Below, piece after piece: positions 16,024-24,378 of a DNA stretch of 64,000 nucleotides; within the stretch, counting starts at the first letter, position 1, and every line of letters starts with the position of its first letter. The translations under genes and the position numbers were made by a program. This stretch comes from Leisingera sp. ANG-M1 (lineage in GTDB: Bacteria > Pseudomonadota > Alphaproteobacteria > Rhodobacterales > Rhodobacteraceae). Where the stretch lies: the NCBI RefSeq assembly GCF_000813745.1, contig NZ_JWLC01000027.1, positions 878-64,877 on the forward strand. The letters are read 5' to 3'. The notes beneath the pieces are model-generated. The model ran no database searches and was not told where the DNA came from. It saw only the letters and a program-made list of their open reading frames with translations.

Positions 16024-16308
16024 ATGCGGATTTCCGCCGATGGTGCAGAGACGCTGGCGCTGAAGGCTTTGGCCTGGCTGGCCGGAAATGATGAGTTGCT
16101 GCCGGTGTTTCTGGGAGCAACCGGTGCCAGCGAAGCGGATTTGCGGGCGCGGGCTTCGGAGCCGGAGTTCCTGGGCTCGGTGCTCGATTTCTTAACAATG
16201 GACGACAACTGGGTGGTGCAATTCTGCGATTCCGAAGGGCTGGCCTACGAGATGCCGATGCAGGCCAGAATGTCGCTTCCAGGCGGTGATCAGGTCAACT
16301 GGACTTGA
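16024..16308 (+). CDS. DUF3572 protein
   Basis: A 94-residue alphaproteobacterial protein with the DUF3572 pattern ETLALKALAWLAGNDELLP, PVFLGATGASEADLRA and LDFLTMDDNWVVQFC. The ATG at 16024 is preferred, although a GTG at 16015 with GGAAA upstream is possible. It lies beside the pleD-type gene, an association common in this order. The function is unknown. Confidence 0.8.
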   Translation: MRISADGAETLALKALAWLAGNDELLPVFLGATGASEADLRARASEPEFLGSVLDFLTMDDNWVVQFCDSEGLAYEMPMQARMSLPGGDQVNWT

Positions 16309-16365
16309 GATTGCGGACCTGCGTGCCTAGTTTCCCGCCCGAATCCAGCGGAAGAAGGACCTGCC

Positions 16366-17055
16366 ATGCCCGTTGATGCTTTCCTGTTCGACAAGGACGG
16401 AACCCTGTTTGACTTTGCCGCCACCTGGAACGGCTGGGCTGCAGATCTTCTGGAAACCCTCTCTCAGGGGGACGTGTCTGCCAAGGAGGCGATGGCAGAG
16501 GTGATCAGCTATGACCTGGAGCGGGCAGCGTTTAATCCGGACAGCCTGGTGATTGCCTGCTCCAACGACGAAGTCGCAGCAGCGCTTGCGCCCTATGTCA
16601 CGCATATGAGCCTGGCGGAGCTGACCGACTATCTGGCGGTCAGCGCCTCGGATGCAGAACTTGCCCCGGCGGTGCCGCTGGCGGATTTTTTGGACAGCTT
16701 GCTGGCCCGCGGCAAAGTGCTGGGCGTGATGACCAACGACGCCGAAGTGTCAGCCAAGAGCCAGCTGCAGAGGGCGGGCGTGCTGGACCGGTTTGCCTTT
16801 GTTGCAGGCTGCGACAGCGGCCATGGCGCCAAGCCGGATCCGGATCCGCTGCTGGCGTTCTGCAAGGCGGCAGGCGTCACCCCGGAGCGCACCGCGATGG
16901 TGGGCGACAGCCTGCATGACCTGGAGGCTGGCGCGGCTGCGGGCATGCGGCGGATCGGGGTGCTGACCGGTATGGCGCTGCGCGAAGAGCTGACGCCGCA
17001 TGCGGATGTGGTGCTGCCTGACATCGGCCATATTCCGGCTTGGATCGACAGCTGA
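16366..17055 (+). CDS. HAD-superfamily phosphatase (Gph-like)
   Basis: A 229-residue HAD hydrolase. Motif I is LFDKDGTLFD, motif II is VMTND, a lysine lies in GAKPDPDPLL (motif III), and motif IV is MVGDSLHDLEAGAAAGM. A helical cap follows motif I. It resembles phosphoglycolate phosphatase but lacks enough distinctive sequence to name the substrate. It is monocistronic and ends at a clear terminator. Confidence 0.85.
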   Translation: MPVDAFLFDKDGTLFDFAATWNGWAADLLETLSQGDVSAKEAMAEVISYDLERAAFNPDSLVIACSNDEVAAALAPYVTHMSLAELTDYLAVSASDAELAPAVPLADFLDSLLARGKVLGVMTNDAEVSAKSQLQRAGVLDRFAFVAGCDSGHGAKPDPDPLLAFCKAAGVTPERTAMVGDSLHDLEAGAAAGMRRIGVLTGMALREELTPHADVVLPDIGHIPAWIDS

Positions 17056-17088
17056 TCCGCAGGTACCCAGCCTGAATTTGACGCAATG

Positions 17089-17118
17089 CCGGCGTGCCCT
17101 CTTGCACGCCGGTTTTTT
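17089..17118 (+). terminator. Intrinsic terminator after the HAD gene
   Basis: CCGGCGTGC at 17089-17097 pairs with GCACGCCGG at 17104-17112 around CCTCTT, followed by six T residues. Confidence 0.85.
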
Positions 17119-17280
17119 GTGTTGCTAACTGGGCATAAGTGTCTAGTGCTTGAGTCTTCCGCCGCTTTTTGTGGAAAACGCGACAAAACGGGTCGGGAAC
17201 GGACATTTGGCGCGGTTCAGGATTGGGCCAACTGGGTGCTCACAGCGGGAATCTTTTTTACTGGCCGAGGGGAGGTCATC

Positions 17281-18840
17281 ATGTCGGAAACAGGTGCGCG
17301 CAAGCGGCGCGGCGGAGGCAGGGCAGGCGCGGCGGCCCGGCGCGGAAGCGCAGCGCTGGAGCAAATGCCCTGGCAGATCCCGGTCAATATCGACCGGCCG
17401 ATCGAGCCCTTGAGCGAAGAGGGCGTGCAAGCGATCCACGAGGGCGCCATGCGCATCCTGGAAGAGATCGGTGTGGTCTTCCTGAACCCGGAAGCGCTGG
17501 GGATCTTCAAAGAGGCCGGCGTCAAAGTCGAAGGCGAACTGGTCAAAATGGACCGGGACTTTGTGATGGAGATGGTGGGCAAGGCGCCGCGCGAATTCTC
17601 GATCACCCCGCGCAACAAGGACCGGGCGATTCCGCTGGGCGGCAACAACATCCTGTTCGGCAATGTGTCGTCGCCGCCGAACTACTGGGACATGGAGCTG
17701 AACAAGAAGGTGGCTGGCAACCGCGAGCAATGCCGCAACCTGTTGAAGCTGACACAGTATTTCAACTGCATCCATTTTGCCGGCGGCTACCCGGTGGAGC
17801 CGGTGGACATCCACGCTTCGGTCCGGCACCTGGATGTGCTCTATGACAAGCTGACCCTGACTGATAAGGCGATGCACGCCTACTCGCTCGGCAAGGAACG
17901 GGTCGAGGATGTGATGGAGATGGTGCGGATTGCCGGCGGGCTCAGCCATGAGGAGTTCGATGCCCAGCCGCATATGTACACCAACATCAACTCCACCTCG
18001 CCGCTGAAGCACGATTTCCCGATGATCGACGGCTGCCTGCGGCTGGCGCGGCGGGGCCAGGCAATTGTGGTGTCGCCGTTCACGCTGGCCGGTGCGATGG
18101 CGCCGGTAACCATGGCGGGCGCGGTTGCGCAGTCGATTGCCGAGAGCCTCTGTGCGATTGCGCTGTTCCAATACGTGCGCCCCGGCACGCCCTGCGTGAT
18201 CGGCACGTTTACCTCGAACGTCGATATGAAGTCCGGCGCGCCGGCATTCGGCACGCCGGAATATATGCGTTCGACTCAGATGACCGGGCAGATGGCGCGG
18301 TTCTACGGGCTGCCGATGCGCTCGTCGGGCGTCTGCGCCGCCAACGTGCCGGATGGGCAGGCGATCTGGGAGACCTCGAATTCGCTGTGGGCGGCGGTGC
18401 AATCGGGCACCAACATGGTCTACCACGCGGCCGGCTGGCTGGAGGGCGGGCTGATCGCCAGCCCTGAGAAATTCATCATGGACTGCGAAATCCTGCAGCA
18501 GATCGAGCGCTATATGCAGCCGCATATCTCGGCCACCGGCCCCGAGGAAATCGCGCTGGATGCGATCAAGGAGGTCGGCAACGACGGCCATTTCTTTGGC
18601 ATTCAGCACACTCAGGACCGCTATGCCACGGCGTTCTATCAGCCGTTCCTGAGCGATTGGCGCAACTACGAGGCGTGGGAGGCGGCCGGCGCAACCTGGA
18701 CAGCCGAGCGTGCGCACAAGATGTTCAAGGAGATCATCGGCGATTTCGAAGAGCCGCCGATGGACGCCGGCATCCGCGACGAATTGGCGGACTTCGTTGC
18801 CCGCCGCAAGGCCGAAGGCGGCGCGCCCACGGACTTCTAA
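17281..18840 (+). CDS. MttB-superfamily methyltransferase without pyrrolysine
   Basis: A 519-residue trimethylamine methyltransferase-family (COG5598) protein with the barrel typical of MttB (HEGAMRILEEIGVVF near the N-terminus, SSPPNYWDM, FTSNVDMKSGAPAFGTPE). The frame has no internal TAG, so it is a non-pyrrolysine member. Such proteins demethylate quaternary amines (glycine betaine, proline betaine, carnitine) onto a corrinoid protein. No corrinoid protein or reactivase gene is adjacent. The start is ATG 17281 after GGGGAGGTC, with a basic Gly-Arg-rich leader. It is flanked by terminators on both sides, so it is monocistronic. The substrate is unproven. Confidence 0.85.
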   Translation: MSETGARKRRGGGRAGAAARRGSAALEQMPWQIPVNIDRPIEPLSEEGVQAIHEGAMRILEEIGVVFLNPEALGIFKEAGVKVEGELVKMDRDFVMEMVGKAPREFSITPRNKDRAIPLGGNNILFGNVSSPPNYWDMELNKKVAGNREQCRNLLKLTQYFNCIHFAGGYPVEPVDIHASVRHLDVLYDKLTLTDKAMHAYSLGKERVEDVMEMVRIAGGLSHEEFDAQPHMYTNINSTSPLKHDFPMIDGCLRLARRGQAIVVSPFTLAGAMAPVTMAGAVAQSIAESLCAIALFQYVRPGTPCVIGTFTSNVDMKSGAPAFGTPEYMRSTQMTGQMARFYGLPMRSSGVCAANVPDGQAIWETSNSLWAAVQSGTNMVYHAAGWLEGGLIASPEKFIMDCEILQQIERYMQPHISATGPEEIALDAIKEVGNDGHFFGIQHTQDRYATAFYQPFLSDWRNYEAWEAAGATWTAERAHKMFKEIIGDFEEPPMDAGIRDELADFVARRKAEGGAPTDF

Positions 18841-18868
18841 GCGTCAAGCCCGGCATGCGGCTACCCGG

Positions 18869-18897
18869 AAAAGCGGAGGTTTCCCCTCCGCTTTTTT
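18869..18897 (+). terminator. Intrinsic terminator after the MttB-family gene
   Basis: AAAAGCGGAGG at 18869-18879 pairs with CCTCCGCTTTT at 18885-18895, and the T-run continues to 18897. Confidence 0.85.
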
Positions 18898-19263
18898 CGT
18901 GTTGCGGGAACGGCAGGCGCCTTGCAGGTAAGATGCCGCCGGTTTGCCTGTTTCCCCGGCAGCAGGCTTGCCTCTTGGGCTCTGCGGGTCCAGTAGGGGC
19001 GGAGAACGGGCGGCCTGAATCTTGTGCTTCCGGCGCCTCAAATTTGGCATGTTTTCAGCACAAGTGATTGGTCTGGGACCGGCTGTCCGACTATGATCGC
19101 TATGCGCACAAAGCCGGTCTGTTGCTGTTGAGGGTGCAAGGTTCGTGCAAACGCTGAAAAAAACAGGAGAAACCCAGGCGTTTTATCACGCAAGTTTACT
19201 TTGTTGGGCCTTTCTTAACCCCCAGGCGTCAAAACTGGGGCAGAGGCAAAGAGGGGCCATTGC
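18898..19263. other. Intergenic DNA without a recognised gene
   Basis: No frame here has coding character. The last 120 bases are AT-richer (GTTTTATCACGCAAGTTTAC and CTTTCTTAACCC) and probably hold the promoter of the H-NOX/GGDEF pair. A GAGGGG ribosome site precedes the ATG at 19264. Confidence 0.5.
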
Positions 19264-19851
19264 ATGCACGGTCTGATCAACAAAGCGATCCAGGCTTTTG
19301 TGACCAGCACCTACGGGGCAGACCGCTGGGAAGAGGTCATGGAAAGGGCCGGGCTTGGGTTTACCGAGTTCGAGGCGATGCTTTTTTACACCGACGAGCA
19401 GTCCGGCACGATGCTGGCGGCGATGGAGACAGTTCTGGGACGCCCTCTGCCGGAAATGCTTGAGGATATGGGCACTTTTCTGGTGTCCAACCCGCAAGTG
19501 GAGGCGCTGCGCCGCTTGTTGCGTTTTGGCGGTGTGAACTATGTTGAATTCCTGCATTCATTGGATGACCTGCCCGACCGGGCCCGGCTTGCGGTATCGG
19601 ATCTGCAGCTGCCCGGGCTTGAGCTTCTGGAGCAGGCGCCGGATCAGTTCGAGCTGGTATGCCAGCCGGGCCTGCCCGGCTATGCGCATGTGATGATGGG
19701 GGTTTTGCGGGCGATGGCGGATGACTACGGTGATCTTGTCTTCCTGGATCACAGCGGCACCCAGGACGGCGCCGAGGTGATTGCGATTACCCTGGTTGAA
19801 ACCAAGTTTGCCGCCGGGCGTGAATTTGATTTGGGGGCGCATTCCTTATGA
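19264..19851 (+). CDS. H-NOX-like (haem NO-binding domain) protein lacking the usual haem ligand
   Basis: A 195-residue protein that begins MHGLINKAIQAFV and follows the H-NOX fold throughout, with LLRFGG near residue 88. Against the standard H-NOX pattern the proximal histidine position reads FLHSLDDLPDR, with Pro104 where His is expected. The YxSxR haem-propionate motif is replaced by FELVCQPGLPG. His98 lies six residues earlier. The domain may bind no haem or bind it differently. It overlaps the HNOBA-GGDEF gene by ATGA, so it is the sensor partner of that cyclase. The alignment is from memory of the family. Confidence 0.75.
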   Translation: MHGLINKAIQAFVTSTYGADRWEEVMERAGLGFTEFEAMLFYTDEQSGTMLAAMETVLGRPLPEMLEDMGTFLVSNPQVEALRRLLRFGGVNYVEFLHSLDDLPDRARLAVSDLQLPGLELLEQAPDQFELVCQPGLPGYAHVMMGVLRAMADDYGDLVFLDHSGTQDGAEVIAITLVETKFAAGREFDLGAHSL

Positions 19852-20909
19852 TGACACTCCAGCAGCTGACGCAAATGGCAGGCGTTGTCTGCCCGATGTA
19901 TGTGATTGTTGATGCCAAGGGGCGGATCGTCTCGGCCGGGCCGACCTTGCAGAAGCTGCGCCCGCAGCTGCAGTGGCTGGGGCGCCGGTTTTTCCGGGTG
20001 TTCGATCTGGCGCGGCCGCGCTCGGTCCGATCGGTGGAGGACCTGCTGCGCACGTCCGGCAGCAAATTGCATCTGCAGTTCCGGGACGAGCCGCAGACCG
20101 GTCTCAAGGGCGTCTGCACGCCGCTGCCGGATGGGGAGGGGGCCTTCATCAATCTCTCCTTCGGCATTTCGGTGCTGGAAGCGGTGCGCGACTATGATCT
20201 GACCAGCGCAGACTTCTCCCCGACCGATCTGACGATCGAAATGCTCTACCTGGTAGAGGCCAAATCGGCCGCGATGGAGGCCTCGCGTCAGTTGAATTCC
20301 CGCTTGCAGGGGGCAAAAATTGCTGCGGAAGAACAGGCCTTTACCGATACGCTGACCGGCTTGAAAAACCGCCGGGCGATGGATCATGTGCTGGGCCGGC
20401 TGATCAGCAGCGGCCGCGAGTTTGCGCTGATGCATCTGGATTTGGATTTCTTCAAGCAGGTGAATGACACGCTGGGCCATGCGGCCGGCGACGCGGTGCT
20501 GCAGCAGGCAGCGCGGATCATGGTGGAATGCACCCGTCAGTCCGACACTGTGGCCCGGGTCGGCGGCGACGAGTTTGTGATGATCCTGGAAGGGGCCATG
20601 GACACCACCCGCCTGGCTGCCATTGCCAAGCGGCTGATTGCAAAGCTGGAGGAGCCGATTCCCTTCGGCGGGCAAACTTGCCGGATCTCCGCCAGCGCCG
20701 GCACCACATTGTCGACATGGCAAAAGGAGCCGGATGCGCAGCAGCTCCTGAATCAGGCCGACTTGGCGCTTTACGCCGCCAAGCGTGCCGGGAGGGCGCA
20801 GCATTTCTTCTACCGTGAGGGAATGGAGAAGGAAGAGACGGGCAGCGGTGCCGTAGACGGAGCTGCAGCCACGCCGCTTCAGACGGCCGTGCGCGGTCCG
20901 GCTGTCTAA
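19848..20909 (+). CDS. HNOBA-GGDEF diguanylate cyclase
   Basis: A 353-residue cytosolic protein. Residues about 8-130 resemble the H-NOX-associated HNOBA/PAS-like domain (MYVIVDAKGRIVSAGPTLQK), about 140-165 form a helical linker, and about 165-325 are a GGDEF domain with DLDFFKQVNDTLGHAAGD, the catalytic RVGGDEF and an RxxD inhibitory site (RQSD). It should convert two GTP to cyclic di-GMP under control of the coupled H-NOX-like protein. H-NOX/cyclase pairs govern biofilm behaviour in other bacteria. Confidence 0.88.
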   Translation: MMTLQQLTQMAGVVCPMYVIVDAKGRIVSAGPTLQKLRPQLQWLGRRFFRVFDLARPRSVRSVEDLLRTSGSKLHLQFRDEPQTGLKGVCTPLPDGEGAFINLSFGISVLEAVRDYDLTSADFSPTDLTIEMLYLVEAKSAAMEASRQLNSRLQGAKIAAEEQAFTDTLTGLKNRRAMDHVLGRLISSGREFALMHLDLDFFKQVNDTLGHAAGDAVLQQAARIMVECTRQSDTVARVGGDEFVMILEGAMDTTRLAAIAKRLIAKLEEPIPFGGQTCRISASAGTTLSTWQKEPDAQQLLNQADLALYAAKRAGRAQHFFYREGMEKEETGSGAVDGAAATPLQTAVRGPAV

Positions 20910-21583
20910 GCTCAGCGTTGCCTTCGGCTGAATACTGAAACAGGACTAGCAAGTTTTCTTTTTTGGGATTTGCCGCCCGTGCGGCGTTGCTCTGACTGGA
21001 AGAGGCAGGTGGCATTAGCTGCTCCGGCATGGCATTTCTGCGTGTGATCCGGCGCGGGGCGTTTGCTAGGCCCATGCCTGTTCGGCAGACCGCAAGGCGG
21101 GCCGGACTTTCCTGCTGCAGCTGTCTCAAACACCTATATTCGGGTGAAGGCATGGTTCTCCGATTCGCATAGACAGGTGCGACTGCGGCGCGGGCATGGC
21201 GTGCGAAACGCCAGCGCAATCCACAGTTGGCTGGCCGCAGGGCATGTGGTTCAGTCTTTCACTCTGCTTAGGCATAAGGCAGGTCGGGTTCTGGCGTTGA
21301 GTGCACCGGCCCCCAGGCGACCTGTGTCCAGCGGCCACGATGCGGGGTGGTCTGGGTTATTGCCTGTCTGGCGGTTTCTCATGTTCGCCGGAGAATGTGT
21401 TTGAAGCCACTGCAAGCTTCGCAAAATTTTGGAATTACAATAGAAAGGATACTTTGGAAGTGACGCTGGCGATCGTTAAGCGCGCATTTTCAGAACCAAC
21501 CACGGCGAGGAAGGGCCTTGAGTGCAAAGGTTGAACCTCCGGCTGGAGCCGTTCAAATGACTGATGCGAACGAATGGGGAAAG
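20910..21583. other. Gene-poor region before the first tRNA-Glu
   Basis: No convincing coding frame; the open frames overlap each other or the tRNA and lack ribosome sites. On the minus strand, just downstream of the tRNA, an imperfect hairpin pairs TTGAAC..CTCC with GGAG.GTTCAA around AGCC (about 21532-21556). It may mark the tRNA transcript end. Confidence 0.5.
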
Positions 21584-21658
21584 TGGCAGCCCGTAGGGGA
21601 ATCGAACCCCTCTTTCCAGGTTGAAAACCTGGCGTCCTAACCGATAGACGAACGGGCC
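21584..21658 (-). tRNA. tRNA-Glu (anticodon TTC), copy 1
   Basis: 75 bases including an encoded CCA (TGG at 21584-21586 on the plus strand). The anticodon stem CCAGG/CCTGG encloses TTTTCAA with anticodon TTC. The T arm is GGGGTTCGATTCCCC and the D arm includes CGGTTAGGAC. Identical to the copy at 22352-22426. Confidence 0.95.
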
Positions 21659-22351
21659 ACTCTGTCTGTGAAGCGGTGTTTACTGATTGCACCGGGTGGG
21701 CGCAAGAGGAATTTTTGCAGAAATGTGAAGTTTTTCCAGGCTGCGATGCGGAGAGGCAGGTTTCTGAAAACAAACGCAAAAATCCGCATGAGTGCGATGA
21801 CTGGCCGGCGGTGCCGACGCTGGGCAAGTGGCGGCTCCTTAGGAGAGTGCAGTTCAGTTGAGTTGCTATAAAAACAATGGCTTATGTGACTCTTTATTTC
21901 CCAGGCATCTTTTTCTAAGGATCAATCGGCTAGGAAAACCGGCCCCTGCCAGCAAGGTGCCTGGGCGTATTTCTCAGGCTGGAAACCGATCTTCCTTTGG
22001 GCGGTCTCAACGGCACGGGCAGCGGCAGCCCAGATCAGTGATTGGATTGTGTTGAAGCCTTGAGTGCAGCTCCTGGCTGCTTTGACCAAACCAAGTGCAA
22101 GGCTGGAGGTTCGGAAACAAAGTGGTCTGCCGGGCAAGGTGGGGTGCTCTATCAAGCGACAGCCGTACTTTCGCAAAGCGAAGAACTGACTGCGGCATTC
22201 TGTGCGAAGAGATTCGAACGCTGGGCGCTGGCAAAGCTAGCTGCAGAGCTCCGGACGAATGCTATCTAAAGTGAAGGCGCCCGATGCTGCGCAAAAGTGC
22301 GAGATGCGTCCGTAACAAACGCCAAGGGATAGGTGCATGTGCTGGGGAAAG
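21659..22351. other. 693-base spacer between identical tRNA-Glu genes
   Basis: No supported gene. Composition is less GC-rich than the flanking genes. The predicted frames are short, unordered and without ribosome sites. It probably contains the promoter of the first tRNA copy. No integrase remnant or att-like repeat was seen apart from the tRNA duplication itself. Confidence 0.5.
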
Positions 22352-22426
22352 TGGCAGCCCGTAGGGGAATCGAACCCCTCTTTCCAGGTTGAAAACCTGG
22401 CGTCCTAACCGATAGACGAACGGGCC
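22352..22426 (-). tRNA. tRNA-Glu (anticodon TTC), copy 2
   Basis: Same 75 bases as copy 1, with short flanks also identical (TGGGGAAAG before and ACT after on the plus strand). The encoded CCA is present. Duplicate tRNA-Glu genes would raise the supply of a high-demand tRNA that also feeds haem synthesis. Confidence 0.95.
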
Positions 22427-22501
22427 ACTCAGTGCGTGAGCGGGTATTTAGTTGTAAGCGCCGGAACCCGCAAGAGAAAAAATAGGGTTTTGTGAAATTT
22501 C

Positions 22502-22510
22502 TTATCCACA
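22502..22510 (+). promoter_or_regulatory. DnaA-box 9-mer TTATCCACA
   Basis: Exact consensus DnaA box between tRNA-Glu copy 2 and the end of recJ. It is isolated here; a second exact box lies at 53659-53667. A single box may be chance or a DnaA titration/regulatory site. It does not indicate an origin. Confidence 0.35.
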
Positions 22511-22530
22511 GGGATTAAGCTATTGAAAAA

Positions 22531-24270
22531 TCAGGCTTCGGCGGCGTCTTCCAAGCGCAGCTGCGGGCTTTGGCGGCCGCCCCAGGTGTTCACTTCCAAA
22601 CGGCCCGCAAAGTGGAACCGGGCGCCGCCATGTTCCAGCAGCTTCGGCCCCAGCGCGGTGTCGAATGCACCAAAGCAGATGGCGTCCACGCCGCCGCCCA
22701 TGCCATCGCTGAGCGACAGTTTCAGGTGGCTTTCGCCGACCTTCTTGGCAAAGCGCACCTGCAGGTCCGGCAGGGCATAGCGCGGTGCAGGGGCGCCGGC
22801 GCCAAAGGGGCCCGCCTGTTCGATCTGTTCAATCAGATCGACGCTGGCTGCCCCCGGCATCAGCGCGCCGTCCAGTTTCAGGTCCGCCGGGCCGCCCTGG
22901 TCGGCGCCTTGTTTGGCCAATAGTTCCGTGAGCCGTTCCATCGCCGGCTCCAGTTTGTCGCGCATTACGGTGAGGCCTGCCGCCATCTTGTGGCCGCCGC
23001 CCTTGACCAGCAGTCCCTCGGCCGCCAGCCGCTGGATCGAGGCGCCAAGGTCGACGCCGGAGACAGACCGGCCGGAGCCTTTACCTTCATCGCCGTCAAA
23101 ACCGATCACAACGGCAGGGCGGTTGGCGGCTTCCTTCAAGCGGGAGGCGACGATGCCGACAACGCCGGGATGCCAGCCTTCGCCGGCGGCCCAGACCAGG
23201 GGGGCGTCCAGTCCGCGTTCCTCGGCCTGCTCCAGCGCAGCGGCACGCACGGCGTTTTCAATATCGCGGCGCTCGGTGTTCAGCTCATCCAGCCGCTCGG
23301 CCAGCGCTGCGGCCTCATGCGGGTTGTCCGTCGACAGAAGGCGCGCGCCGAGGTCCGCTTTGCCGATCCGCCCGCCGGCATTCACTCTCGGCCCCAGCAG
23401 AAAGCCGAGGTGATAGGTCGAGGGCGCCGAATCCATGCGGGAGACGTCGGACAGGGCAACCAGCCCAGGCCGCTTGCGCGCGCCCATCACCTTCAGCCCC
23501 TGGCGCACCAGTGCCCGGTTGGCACCGATCAATGGTGCCACATCCGCCACAGTGGCCAATGCCACCAGATCCAGCAGGGACATGAGATCTGGCCCTTTGG
23601 CGCCTGCCTCGCGCATCTGGCGGCCGGCCTCAACCAGCATCAGGAAAACCACGCCTGCGGCACAGAAATATCCCAGGTCGCCGCTCTCGTCCTGGCGGTT
23701 GGGATTCACCACAGCCACGCAGTCCGGCAGCGTTTCGCCGCCCAGGTGGTGGTCCAGCACAATCACGTCGGCACCCGCGGCGGCGGCAATCGGCTCGTGG
23801 CTGAGGGTGCCGCAATCGACGCAGATGATCAGGTCGTGGGCCGCGGCCAGCTCCTTCATGGCGGGCACATTGGGGCCATAGCCTTCGTCAATACGGTCGG
23901 GGATGTAAAGTGTCGCCTCCAGCCCCATCTGCCTCAGCCACACAAGCAGAAGCGCAGCAGAGCTGCCGCCATCCACATCGTAGTCGGCAAAGACCGCGAT
24001 CCGCTGGTTGCGGCGCACCGCCTCCAGGAAACGTGCGGCAGCCGCTTCCATATCCTTCATCTCGCGCGGATCGGGCAGCAGCTCCTTCAGCTTTGGCTCC
24101 AGAAACCCTTTGGCCTCCATCGCCGGCACCCCGCGCCGGGCCAGCACCTGGCAGACCGAGCGGGGCAGGCCGGTCTGCTGCGCCATCATTTCGGACGCCC
24201 GGTCCACCTCAACCCCGGGTCCCACCCAGCGGCGACCTGTCAAGGACTGTTCAACACCCAAAAAGTTCAT
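22531..24270 (-). CDS. recJ: Single-stranded-DNA-specific exonuclease RecJ
   Basis: A 579-residue DHH-family nuclease. The motifs are in order: VFADYDVDGGSSAALL, CVDCGTLSHEP, VLDHHLGGE and VNPNRQDES for the DHH core. DHHA1 has GGHKMAAGLTV, then the C-terminal OB region. It degrades single-stranded DNA 5' to 3' in recombination and mismatch repair. It is the last gene of the hom-glpX-recJ run, an order common in alphaproteobacteria. The start is ATG 24270. The length is normal. Confidence 0.95.
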   Translation of the reverse strand: MNFLGVEQSLTGRRWVGPGVEVDRASEMMAQQTGLPRSVCQVLARRGVPAMEAKGFLEPKLKELLPDPREMKDMEAAAARFLEAVRRNQRIAVFADYDVDGGSSAALLLVWLRQMGLEATLYIPDRIDEGYGPNVPAMKELAAAHDLIICVDCGTLSHEPIAAAAGADVIVLDHHLGGETLPDCVAVVNPNRQDESGDLGYFCAAGVVFLMLVEAGRQMREAGAKGPDLMSLLDLVALATVADVAPLIGANRALVRQGLKVMGARKRPGLVALSDVSRMDSAPSTYHLGFLLGPRVNAGGRIGKADLGARLLSTDNPHEAAALAERLDELNTERRDIENAVRAAALEQAEERGLDAPLVWAAGEGWHPGVVGIVASRLKEAANRPAVVIGFDGDEGKGSGRSVSGVDLGASIQRLAAEGLLVKGGGHKMAAGLTVMRDKLEPAMERLTELLAKQGADQGGPADLKLDGALMPGAASVDLIEQIEQAGPFGAGAPAPRYALPDLQVRFAKKVGESHLKLSLSDGMGGGVDAICFGAFDTALGPKLLEHGGARFHFAGRLEVNTWGGRQSPQLRLEDAAEA

Positions 24271-24315
24271 CTTCTGCCCTCACATGCAAAGGCCGGACCC
24301 AATACGGACCCGGCC

Positions 24316-24349
24316 CTTCTTCTGGCTCTAAATATCCCCGCCGGAGGCA
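24316..24349 (-). repeat. Dispersed intergenic element C
   Basis: On the minus strand it reads GCCTCCGGCGGGGATATTTA and then GAGCCAGAAGAAG, matching elements A, B and D. It lies between glpX and recJ with its purine-rich end towards the recJ start codon. Confidence 0.7.
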
Positions 24350-24378
24350 GCGGCGCAAGCCGCAGCTTGGCGCAGCGC

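Noticed and set aside
17281-18840. Pyrrolysine in the MttB-family protein
   Set aside because: The reading frame is continuous with no in-frame TAG, so pyrrolysine insertion is not needed.
21435-21827. 130-residue minus-strand frame across tRNA-Glu copy 1
   Set aside because: It reads through the tRNA, giving typical tRNA-derived peptide, and has no ribosome site or family similarity.
21584-22426. Integrative element flanked by tRNA-Glu att repeats
   Set aside because: The repeat is the whole tRNA gene, and the 693-base spacer has no integrase or cargo gene. Simple tRNA duplication explains it.
22502-22510. Replication origin around the DnaA box
   Set aside because: Only one box, with no cluster, no AT-rich unwinding region and no dnaA, parA/B or rep gene nearby.
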